Made by a program: the position numbers and the translations under genes
Notes under the pieces: model-generated
What the model saw: only the letters and a program-made list of their open reading frames with translations
Databases searched by the model: none
What the model was told of the DNA's origin: nothing
Source of the DNA: Rhizomys pruinosus
Lineage: Eukaryota; Chordata; Mammalia; Rodentia; Spalacidae
Reading direction: 5' to 3'
DNA: 64,000 nucleotides
Assembly (NCBI GenBank): GCA_009823505.1
Contig: VZQC01005691.1
Location: 2,545,140-2,609,139, forward strand
Part shown: one piece after another, positions 34,466 to 46,441 of the stretch
How the letters are laid out: every line of letters begins with the position of its first letter
Numbering within the stretch: position 1 is the first letter of the stretch

Positions 34466-34486
34466 AAAAAAAAAAAAAAAAAAAAG
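34466..34486. repeat. Poly-A tract
   Basis: About 21 consecutive A residues lie within intron 7. The preceding 400 bp contain purine-rich sequence that might be a retropseudogene, but I recognise no parent gene and see no target duplication. Confidence 0.9.
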
Positions 34487-35701
34487 GCCTCTGAGGTGTC
34501 AACAGAAGCAGTTGTGTGGAAGGAACTCAGAGAGGCCCAGAGGGAAGCTTTTCCCTGGGCTTGGTGTTTGGTGATTCCACGTGCTTAATGTGAGCACAGG
34601 CCAACCCTCTACATAGACAGATCATATGACAAACACATCGTTTCCACAGGAGCTCTGTCCTTAAACACAGGGAAGGAAGCAGGAGGAGAGGTAACCTGAA
34701 ACCAAATGATGGGAGCTTGTCAATGCTGGAAACAATAAGGGCTGCAACCAGCATAGGCCTTAGGAAAACCCATTGTCTTCATTAAGTTCATGTTCTTCAT
34801 TACACACAGTACATAGCCACACGCACAGTAGAAACCCATTAAAAATATCTGCGAGTGCCACATATATGTGAGTGCCACATATATGCATGTACGTTGTGTA
34901 TGTGCCTGCATGTGGACTGTTTGTATGTGTGACTTACATGTGTGTGTCTGTATGTGTGCATGTGGAGGCTTACCCACACTCTGCCACTTTCTCTAGCATT
35001 CCCTCAAGGGCTTCTCAGGCAAAGTGAAGAAACAAGATTGAGACACAGAAAGACCCCTCCTGTGGGAGGGAGGAAGCTAGGGATGAGTCACCTTAAGAAA
35101 CAGGTTTCACTCAGGCCAGGAAGGACTCTTCCACCTGATATGCACTTAGAAAGGCTTCTTGAAAGTGAACGGTACCTGGGAGGGTAGCTGAGGTTACAAG
35201 TCAAAAGATGTTTCATTTTGACAGTCACTTGAAAAATAGGGAGGCAGCCTGAGCCTGCATTGGGGGAAACAAATACCCAGGGATGACTGCTGTGCTGAGG
35301 GGGGGACGACCACCTGTCCCCTGTGAGGCCCACCCCTCATGCGTCCTCTTCATAGGATTCTTGCTGCCCAGAGTTCACAGGTGGCCCAAGAGGAAAAGTC
35401 CTTTAATCAAACCAAGTTTCTGAATTATTTAAGCTCCACTTCCACACACTAGAAGCACAGCAAGGGCCCCCCATGCCCTGCAGTCATGAGACGGCTGCTC
35501 AGACAATCAAATAGGAGTCAGCAGAATGAACTACAGACTGGGGAGGTTTTAGATGTCTTCAAAGACCTGCTACTGACCATAGTATGTTATGTTCTTATGT
35601 GGCTAGACAGAAAACACAGAACTCAGTGGTAGTTTCTGACTGGATAACATCTATCATTGCTTTAAGCATCCTTGCCCTAATGTCCATTAAGAGACACTGT
35701 T

Positions 35702-35790
35702 GAGGTTGGAAGCATAACTCAGTGGTAGAGCCTTTGCCAAGCATGTGTGAGGTCCTTACTTTAATTGCCAGCACTTTAGAAAAACAAGCC
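35702..35790 (+). mobile_element. ID-type SINE, diverged
   Basis: The phrases GGTTGGAAGCATAACTCAGT, GGTAGAGCCTTTGCCAAGCA and TGTGTGAGGTCCTTACTTTA match the tRNA-Ala-derived ID core in order. It is followed by A-rich sequence. Confidence 0.65.
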
Positions 35791-36459
35791 AGAAAGAAAA
35801 CAAGTGGACAAACTGTTAGAGTGATGGAGACACGCTGGCTGTCTCCAACAGCCATTTTCAATGTCAAGACTAAAAGATAAGACCACAATAGCAATCAGAA
35901 GAACATTGTGGTAGCAATAATAACAAAATCAGCTCCACAATTAACCAGTCACAAACAATAATGACTCTACAATATCTACTATATGCACATGGTACCAAGA
36001 AAGTGTGACAATAAAGAGGAAGTGCCAGTAGGTGTCATGTCTATAGGTAGGCAAGAGACAAAGATATCACAGATCATGCCATGCATTCACCACGGCTCAT
36101 CAGCAAACCTAACCAGCAGAGCCGAGCCATCCGGTTAGGTCTGCCCTTGCAGTTAATGTCAAGTTCAAAACAAGAGTCTGCTAGGCAGTCAGGGCGTTCT
36201 CTGGAGAGGGCGGTGACAAGTCACGCAGGCAGTGTGGCATGTCCAGACATGCGCTGGGTGCCCAAGCATAAGGCTGAGAACACCAAGGTCTCCAATGGGC
36301 AGGTACTCAGGTAGGGCCATAGGATCAGCAAAAGGAGACAGAACCCCAGACTGGAGACAACTGTCCTCATCGGGTGGCTTCTCTGGGGATACATCGGAGC
36401 CTGACCCAGGAGACTCAGGGCGGTGGCTGCTTCCTGGTACCTTTAAAAAGCAAAGCATA

Positions 36460-36597
36460 GCAGGGCGTGGTGGCGCACGCCTTTAATCCTAGCACTTAGG
36501 AGGCAGAGGCAGGCGGATCTTTTGAGTTCAAGGCCAGCCTGGTCTACAGAGTGAGTTCCAGGACAGCTGGGGCTACAGGGAGACCCTGTCTCAAAAA
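36460..36597 (+). mobile_element. B1 SINE
   Basis: GCAGGGCGTGGTGGCGCACG, CCTTTAATCCTAGCACTTAG, GGAGGCAGAGGCAGGCGGAT and AGACCCTGTCTCAAAAA are a near full-length B1. Two similar segments (GAGTTCAAGGCCAGCCTGG and GTGAGTTCCAGGACAGCTGG) show the muroid internal duplication. The 8-bp flanks AAAGCATA are at 36452-36459 and 36596-36603. Confidence 0.92.
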
Positions 36598-36825
36598 GCA
36601 TATTCAGCACAAAGAGCCCTCGGCCCTGTCCAGCTTCTTGTCCCAGCGGTCATGGTTACGGTTCCAGTTCCGACCTAGCGGCCTAACGGCACATACGGCA
36701 CATGCTTGGGCTTTGTGGCTGTGCTTTCCCACTGCTTCCGTCCACTTTTACGAATGCTTCACTTTAACGAAAAGAGGAGCCCCAGCCCGGCCCCCAGACC
36801 CTGCTGCAGGGCTCTAAGCACTTAC

Positions 36826-36881
36826 TGGCTTGCACAGGTCTCGGTCAGTTTTTGCTTCCATCTCCCAGACGTGGTGGCCAT
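36826..36881 (-). CDS. Nfatc1: Nfatc1 exon 7: 56-bp RHR-C exon
   Basis: This very short exon has no long open frame around it and was found by looking for the expected peptide between exons 6 and 8. It encodes DGHHVWEMEAKTDRDLCKP, with the first base of Asp supplied by exon 6. The acceptor is TTTGTTCCAG|ATGGCC and the donor is CCA|GTAAGT. The exon ends on a codon boundary and joins [10 protein letters not shown] of exon 8. It contributes the WEMEA.TD strand of the IPT domain, conserved across NFATs. The flanking introns are about 10.1 kb (toward exon 6) and 3.9 kb (toward exon 8). Skipping it would shift the frame because 56 is not divisible by three. Confidence 0.94.
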
Positions 36882-39550
36882 CTGGAACAAAGAGCAGGAA
36901 GAAGTCTGTCACTTTGTGTGGGGGCAGCCTGTCCTTGAAACCTCCCAGGTGACCCAGAAACCGAGACTCATGGAGGGAAGCGTGGGAAGGAATGGCTAGT
37001 CAAGCAAAGGACACTGCCTGCCTGCTCAGTGCTCCGATACCCTGGACAGCCAGCCTTCATGAGGGATGGCATGTGGCTGGCCTGACCAAGAGTACTGGCC
37101 CTGTGGACCTGGTGAAGACCAAAGACTATGCCTAGGTTCCCTTTGTGGAGGGAACTCCACAGCCACAGTGTTTCCAGCGGTCTACTCCCGGGTCCGTGTT
37201 CACGCACGTCTCGCTAGCTTCAGCACACATCAGGGAAGGCTCCATCTCATTCTTTTCCAAGGGAAATCAAAGCAGAGGAAAGGCAGAGAGGCAGAATTCC
37301 ACCCCAAACCCAGCAAGACACGAACTGTGTTCAGACCATAGCTTGGCTCTGTTACTTGGTGCTATCCCCCCAACTTCCACTGTGTTTGGGGAGAAGTTAG
37401 AGCAATGCCCCAGCCTCTGCCCAAAGGGAAGATATTTCCCAGCTGGGAAAATAAGGAAAGCCTTTCTGTGACTACTTGTCACATCAGGACCCAGAAATGC
37501 AAAACACACGGTATTTTTAACCTTAGCCCAGTGGCCGTTTGCATGTTAAAAAAAAATTTAAAGGCTCCCAGAGGCACAGTGAAAGGACTTATTGTTCTCA
37601 GCTGGTGTGGAGGTGTGGGCCCAGCACTAGAGGAAGGGTGTCTGCCACTCACAGGCTCTGCGTCTCTAGCCCCACTGACAGCTGAGTGGCCACTACATCG
37701 ACGGACATCCATCCCAGCTTTTATCTTCTCCAGAATGAAGTCAGTTCCTGAGATGAGCCATTCTAGGAACACGTTGGGTTTTTGCTTACGCTCCATTTGT
37801 CTGTCCCTAACCCTACATTACTGATAAACCAGACACCATTGCCTTCCCTCAGTGCTGGGCAGGGTGGTGGGTGGAGGGTGGAGGCACAGGGTGGAAACGT
37901 GAGTCACCAGAGGCCCCAAGAGCCACCCAGCCTCACCAAGCTATGCCAGCCTCCAGGATGCCTTCCAGCCCTGAGCAAATCACCCATCAGATATGTCCAC
38001 GGAAGGGTCTGAGTGGACTGGCATCCACGCCCCTCAGGAAAACAGGACACTAAAAATATACCTGGCCACCCCTAGAAGATGGTCATGTCACGAGCAGGGA
38101 ACCCCTAGGCCCTGACTGCTCAGAAACTTCAGCCAAGAGGTGTTGTCAACCTCAGGCACGTGTTCTACCACATAGCCGGGAGGGCTGTGTACAGCTCCCA
38201 CCAGCCACACTGTATAGCCCAGCAGCACGCTATGTTTGTGAAAGTGAGATTTGCCCTTTGAAAGGCAGAGGCAGCATATTCATGGGGCCTTTAATACAGC
38301 TTCTGAAGTCTCCTAGCACGAGACCACCTTTTTCTGTCCCCCAGAGAAACCGCAGTGCCTTCACCTGCAGACAGGTATGCCAACTGCCATGTGGCCTCTG
38401 CCTGCCTGGAAGCCTTTGTCCAGGCTGAGAACCATCTGGAGACTGTATAGCCTTTCCATATGAAGAGGAGGGACAGCAAGTCTGCTAGGAGAGGGAAGAG
38501 GGAAACTGAGGTACTCTGTGGGATGGAGGGACATTTACATCTCACATCCTTCAGCATTTGGCACAGGTCTGTAACATTTAAGGAGAGAGGACTCAAATCA
38601 GCTCCGACCGTGAGGAGGGTGCTTTGCAAAGCTAAACCATGTTGCAAACCTTTAATGAAATGCAGGCATGCAGGTAGGGTGGCCACTGGGCATGCAGAAC
38701 AAATGTCTTTTCCTTCCTGTGTCACAGTGGCCTGTAAGGGATGGCCCCTCATCAAAGTGCTGTAAAGGAGGCCATATGAGCTGCTGTACCAAGACTGGCC
38801 AGCTCCTACCCAGTACCATGGCCACCTGCAGCAGAAAAGACAGAGCTCTAGACTTCCTTCTAAACGACACAAATCAGGTCATCCATGGTGTGCAGTTTCC
38901 CATTGAAAACAGAGCTCCTTGGAGACACTGAAGTGTACGCGCTGTTATCAGCCACCCCTCCCAGGTGAGGAGGCAGAAAGCTACCCAAAGGACTGGCCCA
39001 TTGTGTCCGTCTGCAGTTGTCACACAGTGATGGTGAATGACGCCACCTCATGTTAGGAAGGTCTGTTGCTGCTGACTGTGAGCTTGTGAAACAGGCTTGT
39101 GTGCTAAGGTTGGAATGGAAGTGGCCGCTTCCCGCAGGAGATGGGGTCCTAGCAATGTGGAGACGGCCTTTCGTGTTCTTGAGGAAATCATCAGAGAAGC
39201 CTGTCCACCAAGACTCTGGGTATCATCTGGGAGGGGTGCCCTAGGCCATCAGATGAGCCCACAGCATCCTCAGCTAAGAGCTCAGAGGCGGGCTAACACA
39301 GCGCTGTTCAGAGCTGAGCCTCTACCAGGAAGGGGGCTGGCCATCCTGAAAGGGCCTTTGTGTCCTGTCTTATCAGGAGCTCCCTATATTTCTCGGTAGG
39401 AAACTGTGCTACAGTCCAGAAGTAAAAATATTCCAAATCATTAGGGAATTCCCTGCAGTGTGAGTCATCGGAAAGGCTTCCCCACCACACCCGTCCAAGG
39501 TTTCCACACGGCTAGCCTGCGGGTCTGAGGCGGTTCCGCAGGCCGCAGGC

Positions 39551-39551
<1 letters not shown>

Positions 39552-39584
<33 letters not shown>

Positions 39585-39592
39585 ACTGCTGC
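39552..39592. repeat. CTG/CAG trinucleotide repeat
   Basis: Eleven GCT units (39552-39584) are followed by ACT, GCT and GC. In gene orientation this is a CAG-type repeat inside intron 6. It sits beside a GC-rich phrase CCGCAGGCCGCAGGCCG. Confidence 0.95.
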
Positions 39593-39989
39593 AGGCCCAC
39601 AGGCCAGTCGCATGCCAGGGTGGGAAGTGAGCTGCTGTTTCCACATGTGGAAGCAGCTGGAGTTTAGTCAGGAGCTGAGCAGTTTTCCTGAGATGTGTCT
39701 CGCCTCCTTCTTGGGGTGGGGCAGAAGGCCTTGTCCTTCTACTCTGTATCTGTGTCTTTTTGGCCTCAAGGGTGGAGAATGTCCAAATATCCAGTACTGT
39801 AAAGAACTAACACTGATAGGTGTTATAGGGGTGGATGGGAAGAACTTGACTTTGGGGTGCTGTGTGTAGAGAAGACCTGGTACACATGTGAGGACCATGC
39901 AAGCCAGGCATGCAACCCTTAGCATCTCCGTTCCCCAGAAGCAAACTTGTCCTCCTTAGCAGAACTCCAAGGTGGAAGAAGACTGTGCG

Positions 39990-40337
39990 ACATTTTAGAA
40001 AACAGCCTGGTGGCACTGAATAGCTGAAGACAGTCACATGTCACACAGCAATGTCATCCAGGTATATGCTAGGAAAGGGGCACAGGCATCCACAGGACCT
40101 TGTTTATAGATGCTCACAGCAACTTCATTCAGGATCTCTACAAAGGGTGGAAACAGCCTGCATCCATCTACCGGGCAAGCCAAACATGGCCTGGTCACAT
40201 GGGCGTACTGGTCAGCTGTAGAAAGGGACAGAGCACTGGTATCCATACCAGGGGGACTAAACATGCCATTCTGTAAAGAAGCCAGAGGCCAAGGTATAAC
40301 TTGTTTGATTCCACTGACAAAATTACCCTGAAAAGGC
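39990..40337 (+). mobile_element. Old L1 3'-end remnant
   Basis: The phrases CACAGCAATGTCATCCAGGTATATGC, AGGGTGGAAACAGCCTGCATCC and TGTTTGATTCCACTGACA, in parts, occur in the order found in the ORF2 end of old mammalian L1 elements. It is diverged and non-coding. The CA tract directly follows. Confidence 0.6.
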
Positions 40338-40360
40338 AAACACACACACACACACACACA

Positions 40361-40392
<32 letters not shown>

Positions 40393-40396
40393 CGCG

Positions 40397-40429
<33 letters not shown>
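40338..40429. repeat. (CA)n with embedded (CGCA)n
   Basis: A run of about 92 bp alternating purine and pyrimidine, mainly CA, with CGCACGCACG blocks at about 40360-40380 and 40393-40401. Confidence 0.95.
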
Positions 40430-40434
<5 letters not shown>

Positions 40435-41939
40435 GATGGGCATCCAGGTAGGGACCTCAGGGATAGGCCCAACCATACCTTCATATGTCACTGCTCATGG
40501 GAAAGGGACCAGTTAAAGATCAGGGTGATCAAAGTGTCCTGGATACAGATCAGAAAGCTCCTGCCCACCGGGCTGCACCTTGTGAAAAAACTATACGTGT
40601 GTAGACTATAGACCATTAAGCAAAAAGGCATTACCTAATGGAATTGAATGGCACTGCCAAATGAGATCCTAAACATTCAAGGAAGAGGGACTATATAGAG
40701 AAAGACCAGCGGTTCATTTTTGTGGACTCAGTGTGGCTTCCATCTCGAGAGAGAGGGGTGCATATGGCCCACCAGGCTCATCCATAAGGTCTGGTCTGTC
40801 AGCATCAGGATCTGAGGCTGACCTTTCTTGCCATGGAGACCTCTGTGCAGAGTCTACCTTCTGAATGCCTAGGGTGGATCTATCACTAACTTTACAACTT
40901 CATTTCTTCCTATGACTCTTGAAAACGCTGTCTATGAGAACTGTGGGATGGTTACTTGACCCTGAAGCCAACCATAAGAAAAGGCCAGGATGTGTCCCAT
41001 GCCTGGCTTTCTTCCCTTGCTGGGTCAGTGACTTCAGAACCATGCAGTACTGAGCCTATCTGCTAGGCAGAGTTTCCAGGGTGCTCACTCCCTAAGTCTG
41101 GCTAAGTGACTATGCACAGTGGCCACATGGAACTTTGCCTGACCAGGTCAGCACCATGATATTTTTATGCCCGTGACGAAGGCTGGCACGTGTGTGTGTG
41201 TGTGAGGCTGATGACATGTAGAGCCTGAGAGCAGACACTGTCCTCTGGACCATCCCACACAGTGTCGTGGAAAGAAGAAAGCATTTTCCTCCTGCTGGTC
41301 ATGACTTCAGGGTGTGTGTGGCTCGGACACCTGACGCCAAGACTCCCAGTGAGTCAACAAACCTCCAGCAACTACATATTGGAAACTTCTAGAAATTCTG
41401 GACAAAGCAGGTGACTGGAATATACCTCTGTGGTCAGGGGAGCTAGGGGCTGACTACTGATAGACTACTGTGTGAACTGCACTTCCATCTCCACAGTGGG
41501 TAAAAACATCAGCTTCTTTTGGCCGGCTGCCTCTAACTGGGATAGCCACAAGGTGAAAAGAGGCGTAAAGATCACAGGAAATTCCAGGTATCCTCCATGC
41601 AACACAGCAGGTGCAGCCACACTGTATCCAACAGGATGCTCAGTCATACCTACACACATTCACACTCACACACATACTAATGTCAGCACATACGTCTCAG
41701 ACATATGCATATACTGACACATATCTCATGACATACTGACATACATACACTTCACCTCACACTAGCTCTGCATAAATACACACACACCATATACCCACTG
41801 ACACACATATCCCATAACCCTCCACTCTCACCTCCTAAGCTGGCCTGAGGACACAGGTCACCCTGCCTCCCAACTACCTTCTCTGTCATGGGACTGTGCA
41901 CTCTGCATACAGGTTCACACTTTTAAAAACTGCAGAAGT

Positions 41940-42182
41940 GGGGCTGGAGAGATAGCCTAGCGATTAAGAGCACCGACTGCTCTTGCAGAGGACCTGGGTT
42001 TGATCCCCAGCACCCACATGGCGGTTAAGAACCGTCTGTAACTCCAACTCCAGGAGAAATCCAGTTCCAGGGGAATCCAAGACCCTCTTCTGACCTCTGC
42101 AGCATTGCACGACACGGGTGCACAAACCTACATGCAGACAGTACATTCATACAGTACATTCATACACATGCAAAAATAAAAA
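41940..42182 (+). mobile_element. B2 SINE with 15-bp target duplication
   Basis: Starts GGGGCTGGAGAGATAGCCTA, with B box GGGTTTGATCC and the same divergent 3' half as the other copies. Perfect repeats AAAAACTGCAGAAGT lie at 41925-41939 and 42183-42197. The tail carries an internal 13-bp duplication ACAGTACATTCAT (42138-42150 and 42151-42163). Confidence 0.95.
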
Positions 42183-43960
42183 AAAAACTGCAGAAGTAAG
42201 GGAAGACTTGTTGGCTACACTGCACCTGGCTGGAGGCTGAGATCTGCCAGCTTTACCATGCTTTGGTTGGGAGCAGGTGCCACCCACAGAGTGGTTCCTT
42301 AAAACCTGCTATCGTAATTAACAAACAGGCCAAGAGCCTGGGAAGAGTCAGAACATGAGGCACATGCAGAGTCTAAGGCCTCAGGACCCCCTCCTGGGCC
42401 ATAACATCCTGAGCTGCCCAGAGGCCTCCCTTCTTTGGGTTAGGCCCCTTCTCATCCACTGGGCCCTGAGATTACCCCTGCTTCCAGAGAGACACCCTGA
42501 CCATGAAATACCCCAATCCAACAGGTGTCCCTCAGACCCCTCGGTCAGCTGTGTGGGACTTCCTCCTCCATATAGACTTGGGCATGCAGGATCTGTCTGT
42601 GTTTCTGCCCTGGGATCTTCCCATCCTAAGGTCCACCTTCTCTTTTAGTACCACCATGGCACGTCTTCAGGGGCGCTGGAGCTACCCTGCTCTGCAAGGA
42701 TAAGGAGGGTCAGCCAGGTGTGGAGTGCTGAGCACACCATCCCTATCTGAACATCTTCACACAGCCAACACCATTGGAAGGAGGGAGCCATCCTCACTGG
42801 CCAAGCCCACTCCTCTTATACCCAGCGAAAGAGGCAGAAGACATGTCTGCGTTGCTTCGGAAATCCCACTGCCTCCAGCCTCCCCATTTCTGTTCCTCAT
42901 ACCAGAACCTTCTCAAGGGACACAGGAGGGGTCAGTCAGGAAAAGCAGAGCCGTGCGTAGCAGCACATGTGCATAGCAGTACATGCCGGATCTAAATTTC
43001 TTGGGACAGATTGACGCTGAGGACACTGGATAGCAGTTGCTGACCACACTGAGAAGCAAGTGTAGAGAGAAGGGATAAGCAGGGTCAGGGGCCAGCAGTC
43101 TGCACTGGAGTAGGCATGGTCTGACCCACACCCTGTCTTCATTCTGGGCCAGTCTCCAAAGTGTGAGGTGGGGCTTGCTCTCCACCTCACACAGGTACCT
43201 CGTGTTCTCACAGCATAGGCACTGAATGTTCACACGCACACGAACACATCTAGTCCATATATCTGAAGACACAGCCATACTGGAGGGAGTAGCTGGCCTG
43301 CCATCTCCCATGGTGGGCTTCTTGCAGCTTCTGGAGATGGGTTACAATGCTGTCAAGACTTCCAATAGGACAAGTGACCCTGTGTGGCAGATGCTCTCAA
43401 GCCTCATCTGCTACCTCAGCTTCCTGGACGAATAGTCTCCTAAGATTTCCATCATCAAAAAATGCCCCCTGATACAGATGCAAGAACTTTTGACCTTTGA
43501 CTGTGAACAAAAATCTGGCTTCAACTAGTAGCTAATTGCCAGGCAAGATGAGAAGGTCTGAGAAGAGCTGAGGTCTCCAGAGAACTCTGCTGTAGGGAGC
43601 CAGGGCCATGTTACTCAATGCCCCATGACCCTGACCCCTCAGCAGATGACCAAGGAAGGGGCCAGCCACTGGGGGACAGGAGGGTGACATCTCCTAGCTT
43701 CTGAGTGAAATGGCAGCATGGAATGTGTACAGTGCTCCGCCATCCCTACCCAAGTCACAGCGCCCACTCCACAGCCCTCAGAGCATGGGATCTGCTCTGG
43801 TGAACAGAATGTTGAGCATTTAAACCTTTTGACCCAGAACACTAGATGGTATCCCTGTGTCACACAGAGAAGATATGTTGCTCAATCCCAGGCTATAGTC
43901 CTCATCACCTGACTCAACTATGTTTACGAGAGCCATAGCCCCAAGAATGGCCCCTTCCAG

Positions 43961-44195
43961 GGGCTAGAGAAATGGCTCAGTAGTTAAGAGCACTGACTGC
44001 TTTCACAGAGGACCTGGGTTTGATTCCCAGCATCCACATGGTGGCTAACAACCGTCTGTAACTCTAGTTCCAGGAGATTGACGCCTTCTTCTGACCTCTG
44101 CTGGTATTCCATGACATGGGTGTATTTACACGTATGTAGGCAATATACTCATACACAGAAAATAAAATTTAAAGTAATAAATAAAATATTTAAAA
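43961..44195 (+). mobile_element. B2 SINE with 18-bp target duplication
   Basis: Starts GGGCTAGAGAAATGGCTCAG and ends in an A-rich AATAAAATATTTAAAA tail. Flanks AAGAATGGCCCCTTCCAG (43943-43960) and AAGAATAGCCCTTTCCAG (44196-44213) differ at two positions, so it is older than the neighbouring copies. Confidence 0.92.
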
Positions 44196-44309
44196 AAGAA
44201 TAGCCCTTTCCAGAGAGGCTAGCTCTACTAACTCGATTCACAGCTTCTCACATCCCAGCCTGGTCCTACTGCAAGTTTCAAAACAGAACTTTAAAATGAA
44301 CCAGACCTG

Positions 44310-44556
44310 GGCTGGAGAGATGGCCTAGCGGTTAAGAGCACCGACTGCTCTTACATAGGACCCGGGTTCGATCCCCAGCACCCACACGGCGGCTGAGAAC
44401 CATCTGAAACACCAATTCCAGGAGAACTCCAGTTCCAGGGAAATCTGACACCCTCTTCTGACCTCCGTGGCATTGCACATGGGTGCACAAACCTGCTTGC
44501 AGACAGTACATTCATACACATACGGAAATAAATAAAATTAAAAAAATGAAAAAAAA
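44310..44556 (+). mobile_element. B2 SINE with perfect 19-bp target duplication
   Basis: Starts GGGCTGGAGAGATGGCCTAG with intact A and B boxes. The perfect flanks TTTAAAATGAACCAGACCT lie at 44291-44309 and 44557-44575. The element is young by this criterion. Confidence 0.95.
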
Positions 44557-46392
44557 TTTAAAATGAACCAGACCTATCAGAAGATGAGAAGTCAATTGTG
44601 CTTTTATCTTAAACTGGGCTTGGTTTCTCAGAAAGAAACAACTAGGAACAACCTGTCCCTCCATACCCTAGAGCCTACCTTCCCACGGCATGGTACCTTA
44701 GCTGTGGTCTTTGCCTAGAAAACCAAATGTAAAGAAAGAAAATTATAAAAAGAAAATTATGCAAACATTGGTTTCTTTCTTTTGAAAAATGCCATTTGCA
44801 TGTATACACATGTATGACTATGCAAATAATCTCTTTAATTGTAAAATGAAATAACAAACATTACCTAGATGTGTAACTGCAGTGTTTTAATGTTTACAAG
44901 CTCACAATGATGTGGGCATTTGTTACATTTACTCATTTATTACATGCCTTCTGTATACCAGACATCACCTGCCACTGGAGAGAGGCGATTAGAGGGACCC
45001 AGCCTGTGACCTCGTAAGTTGAGTTTAAGATGGGAATAAACCAGTGAAGGTTGGATGGGGCTTCCAGTGGGGTGAGGTCGGGGCTCGCACACCTACTGGA
45101 CACGCTACACTTGCCACCATACCTTACTGCTATGTCCTGCCGGGCTCAGACCTGGCTGCCTACTATCGGCTGCCTACTATTGGCAGGCTGCTATTGGGCA
45201 CAGCTGGACCAGCCTCACAGGAGCTGCCAAGTCTGCAGCTGTGGTCAAGATTGCCTATGTGGAAGGCACCTCCCCAGCCTGGAGAACCATAAACAGGGAA
45301 AGCAAGCCGTCTGGATCCTGCCCTGTGACAAAGCCGCAGGGGGCTGCGGCTCCCCTCAGTTTTAGCACAGAGATCTCACTGTGAAGGAGGCAAAGCACAC
45401 TGCCTGGTGCTTGATGTCTGATAGGGAGGTCTGCCTGAGACTCAGGAGGTCAAATGATTTCAGAATTAACCTCCCCAGAGAAGGGCGTGGGCACTGCCAA
45501 TTCTCCTCATCATCGCACTCAGTTGAGTTTTCTTTATAATTTGAAACATATTTTCCAATTATATGCATGATTACAGAGGCAAGCCAAGTTAAATGTGAAA
45601 GCCCACATTGATTGAAGTGCTTAAGTTTCCTGTGAATGGTACAAAATCAAGATCCCATTATGGAGGCTATTGAATGCCTCAGTGCTTTTCAGCGATTAGG
45701 GTATTAGACTGGCTGCCTCCAAGAAAACTCCAGTTGGTAAGTATGAAAAAGAAAAAAAAAAGTCTTCAAAACACCTGCCTGTGTTGGTACTGACCTGGCT
45801 GCCCATTTGGATTGGGGCATTGGATCACTGAGAAATCCTGCCTGGGAGAGAGAGAAGAACCATTCAACCGAGGGACCCAGGTCTCAAAATCAAAACTCCA
45901 TATAGACTTTGTAGAGGAGGGTCCATTCTGCCTGAGGTCAGAGCACAGCTGCCCACAGCCATCAAAGACGCTCTTGCCCCGTTATCCCTTCTTCTTTGAA
46001 ACTATCAGTGGATTAGGCTCTTCCTCTTAGGCCCAACAGCTTTTCCATCAGTACAGCTCTGCTACATTCCTGCCTCCACCTGGAGCTCGCAAGGTGTCCA
46101 CCATCCCAGAAAAGATGAACAACTAACTGGGACTCACATCTAAGGGAGGACACCTGACGCTATGCTCCTGGTTTCCACAGGAAACACAGGCACGATGATT
46201 GCAGGTGTAGGGAAAACACAGATGAATGCAACTCAGGACAGTCCACCCCTCCTGAGCTCTCTCTGGTACTCGCCATCAATGGAGGCATTTCCAGCCTGGG
46301 CCCATGTGACCAGAAGGCCACAGTTGAGATGGTGGCAGTACAGTGATCTGTGTTCTTATGGGGTGCCTCAGTGGGCCTGTGGGGATGGAAGT

Positions 46393-46393
<1 letters not shown>

Positions 46394-46438
<45 letters not shown>
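46394..46438. repeat. (CA)n microsatellite
   Basis: About 22 CA units in intron 6, some 0.6 kb from exon 6. Confidence 0.95.

Positions 46439-46441
<3 letters not shown>

Larger units (their letters stand above)
32894..36825 (-). other. Nfatc1 intron 7 (3.9 kb)
   Basis: This intron is bounded by GTAAGT after exon 7 and by a pyrimidine-rich acceptor before exon 8. It contains an AT-rich block (33.45-33.9 kb) with two AP-1 sites, one fused to an NFAT core; an A-rich tract at about 34466-34486; TG/CA-rich sequence at 34.85-34.97 kb; an ID-like element near 35.7 kb; and a B1 element at 36.46-36.60 kb. No other gene is seen. Confidence 0.9.

Noticed and set aside
34100..34490. Possible retropseudogene ending in a 21-base A tract
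   Set aside because: I could not match any frame to a known protein and saw no flanking duplication, so only the A tract is annotated.
36189..36458. Minus-strand frame with Ser/Pro-rich content (PESPGSGSDVSPEKPPDED), which could pass for an NFAT regulatory exon
   Set aside because: It lies between exons 7 and 8, where no such exon exists in the family. It has no calcineurin-docking or SP-repeat pattern, and exon 7 already joins exon 8 in phase.
43961..44556. tRNA gene-like A and B boxes
   Set aside because: They belong to B2 SINEs with A-rich tails and target duplications, not to functional tRNA genes.
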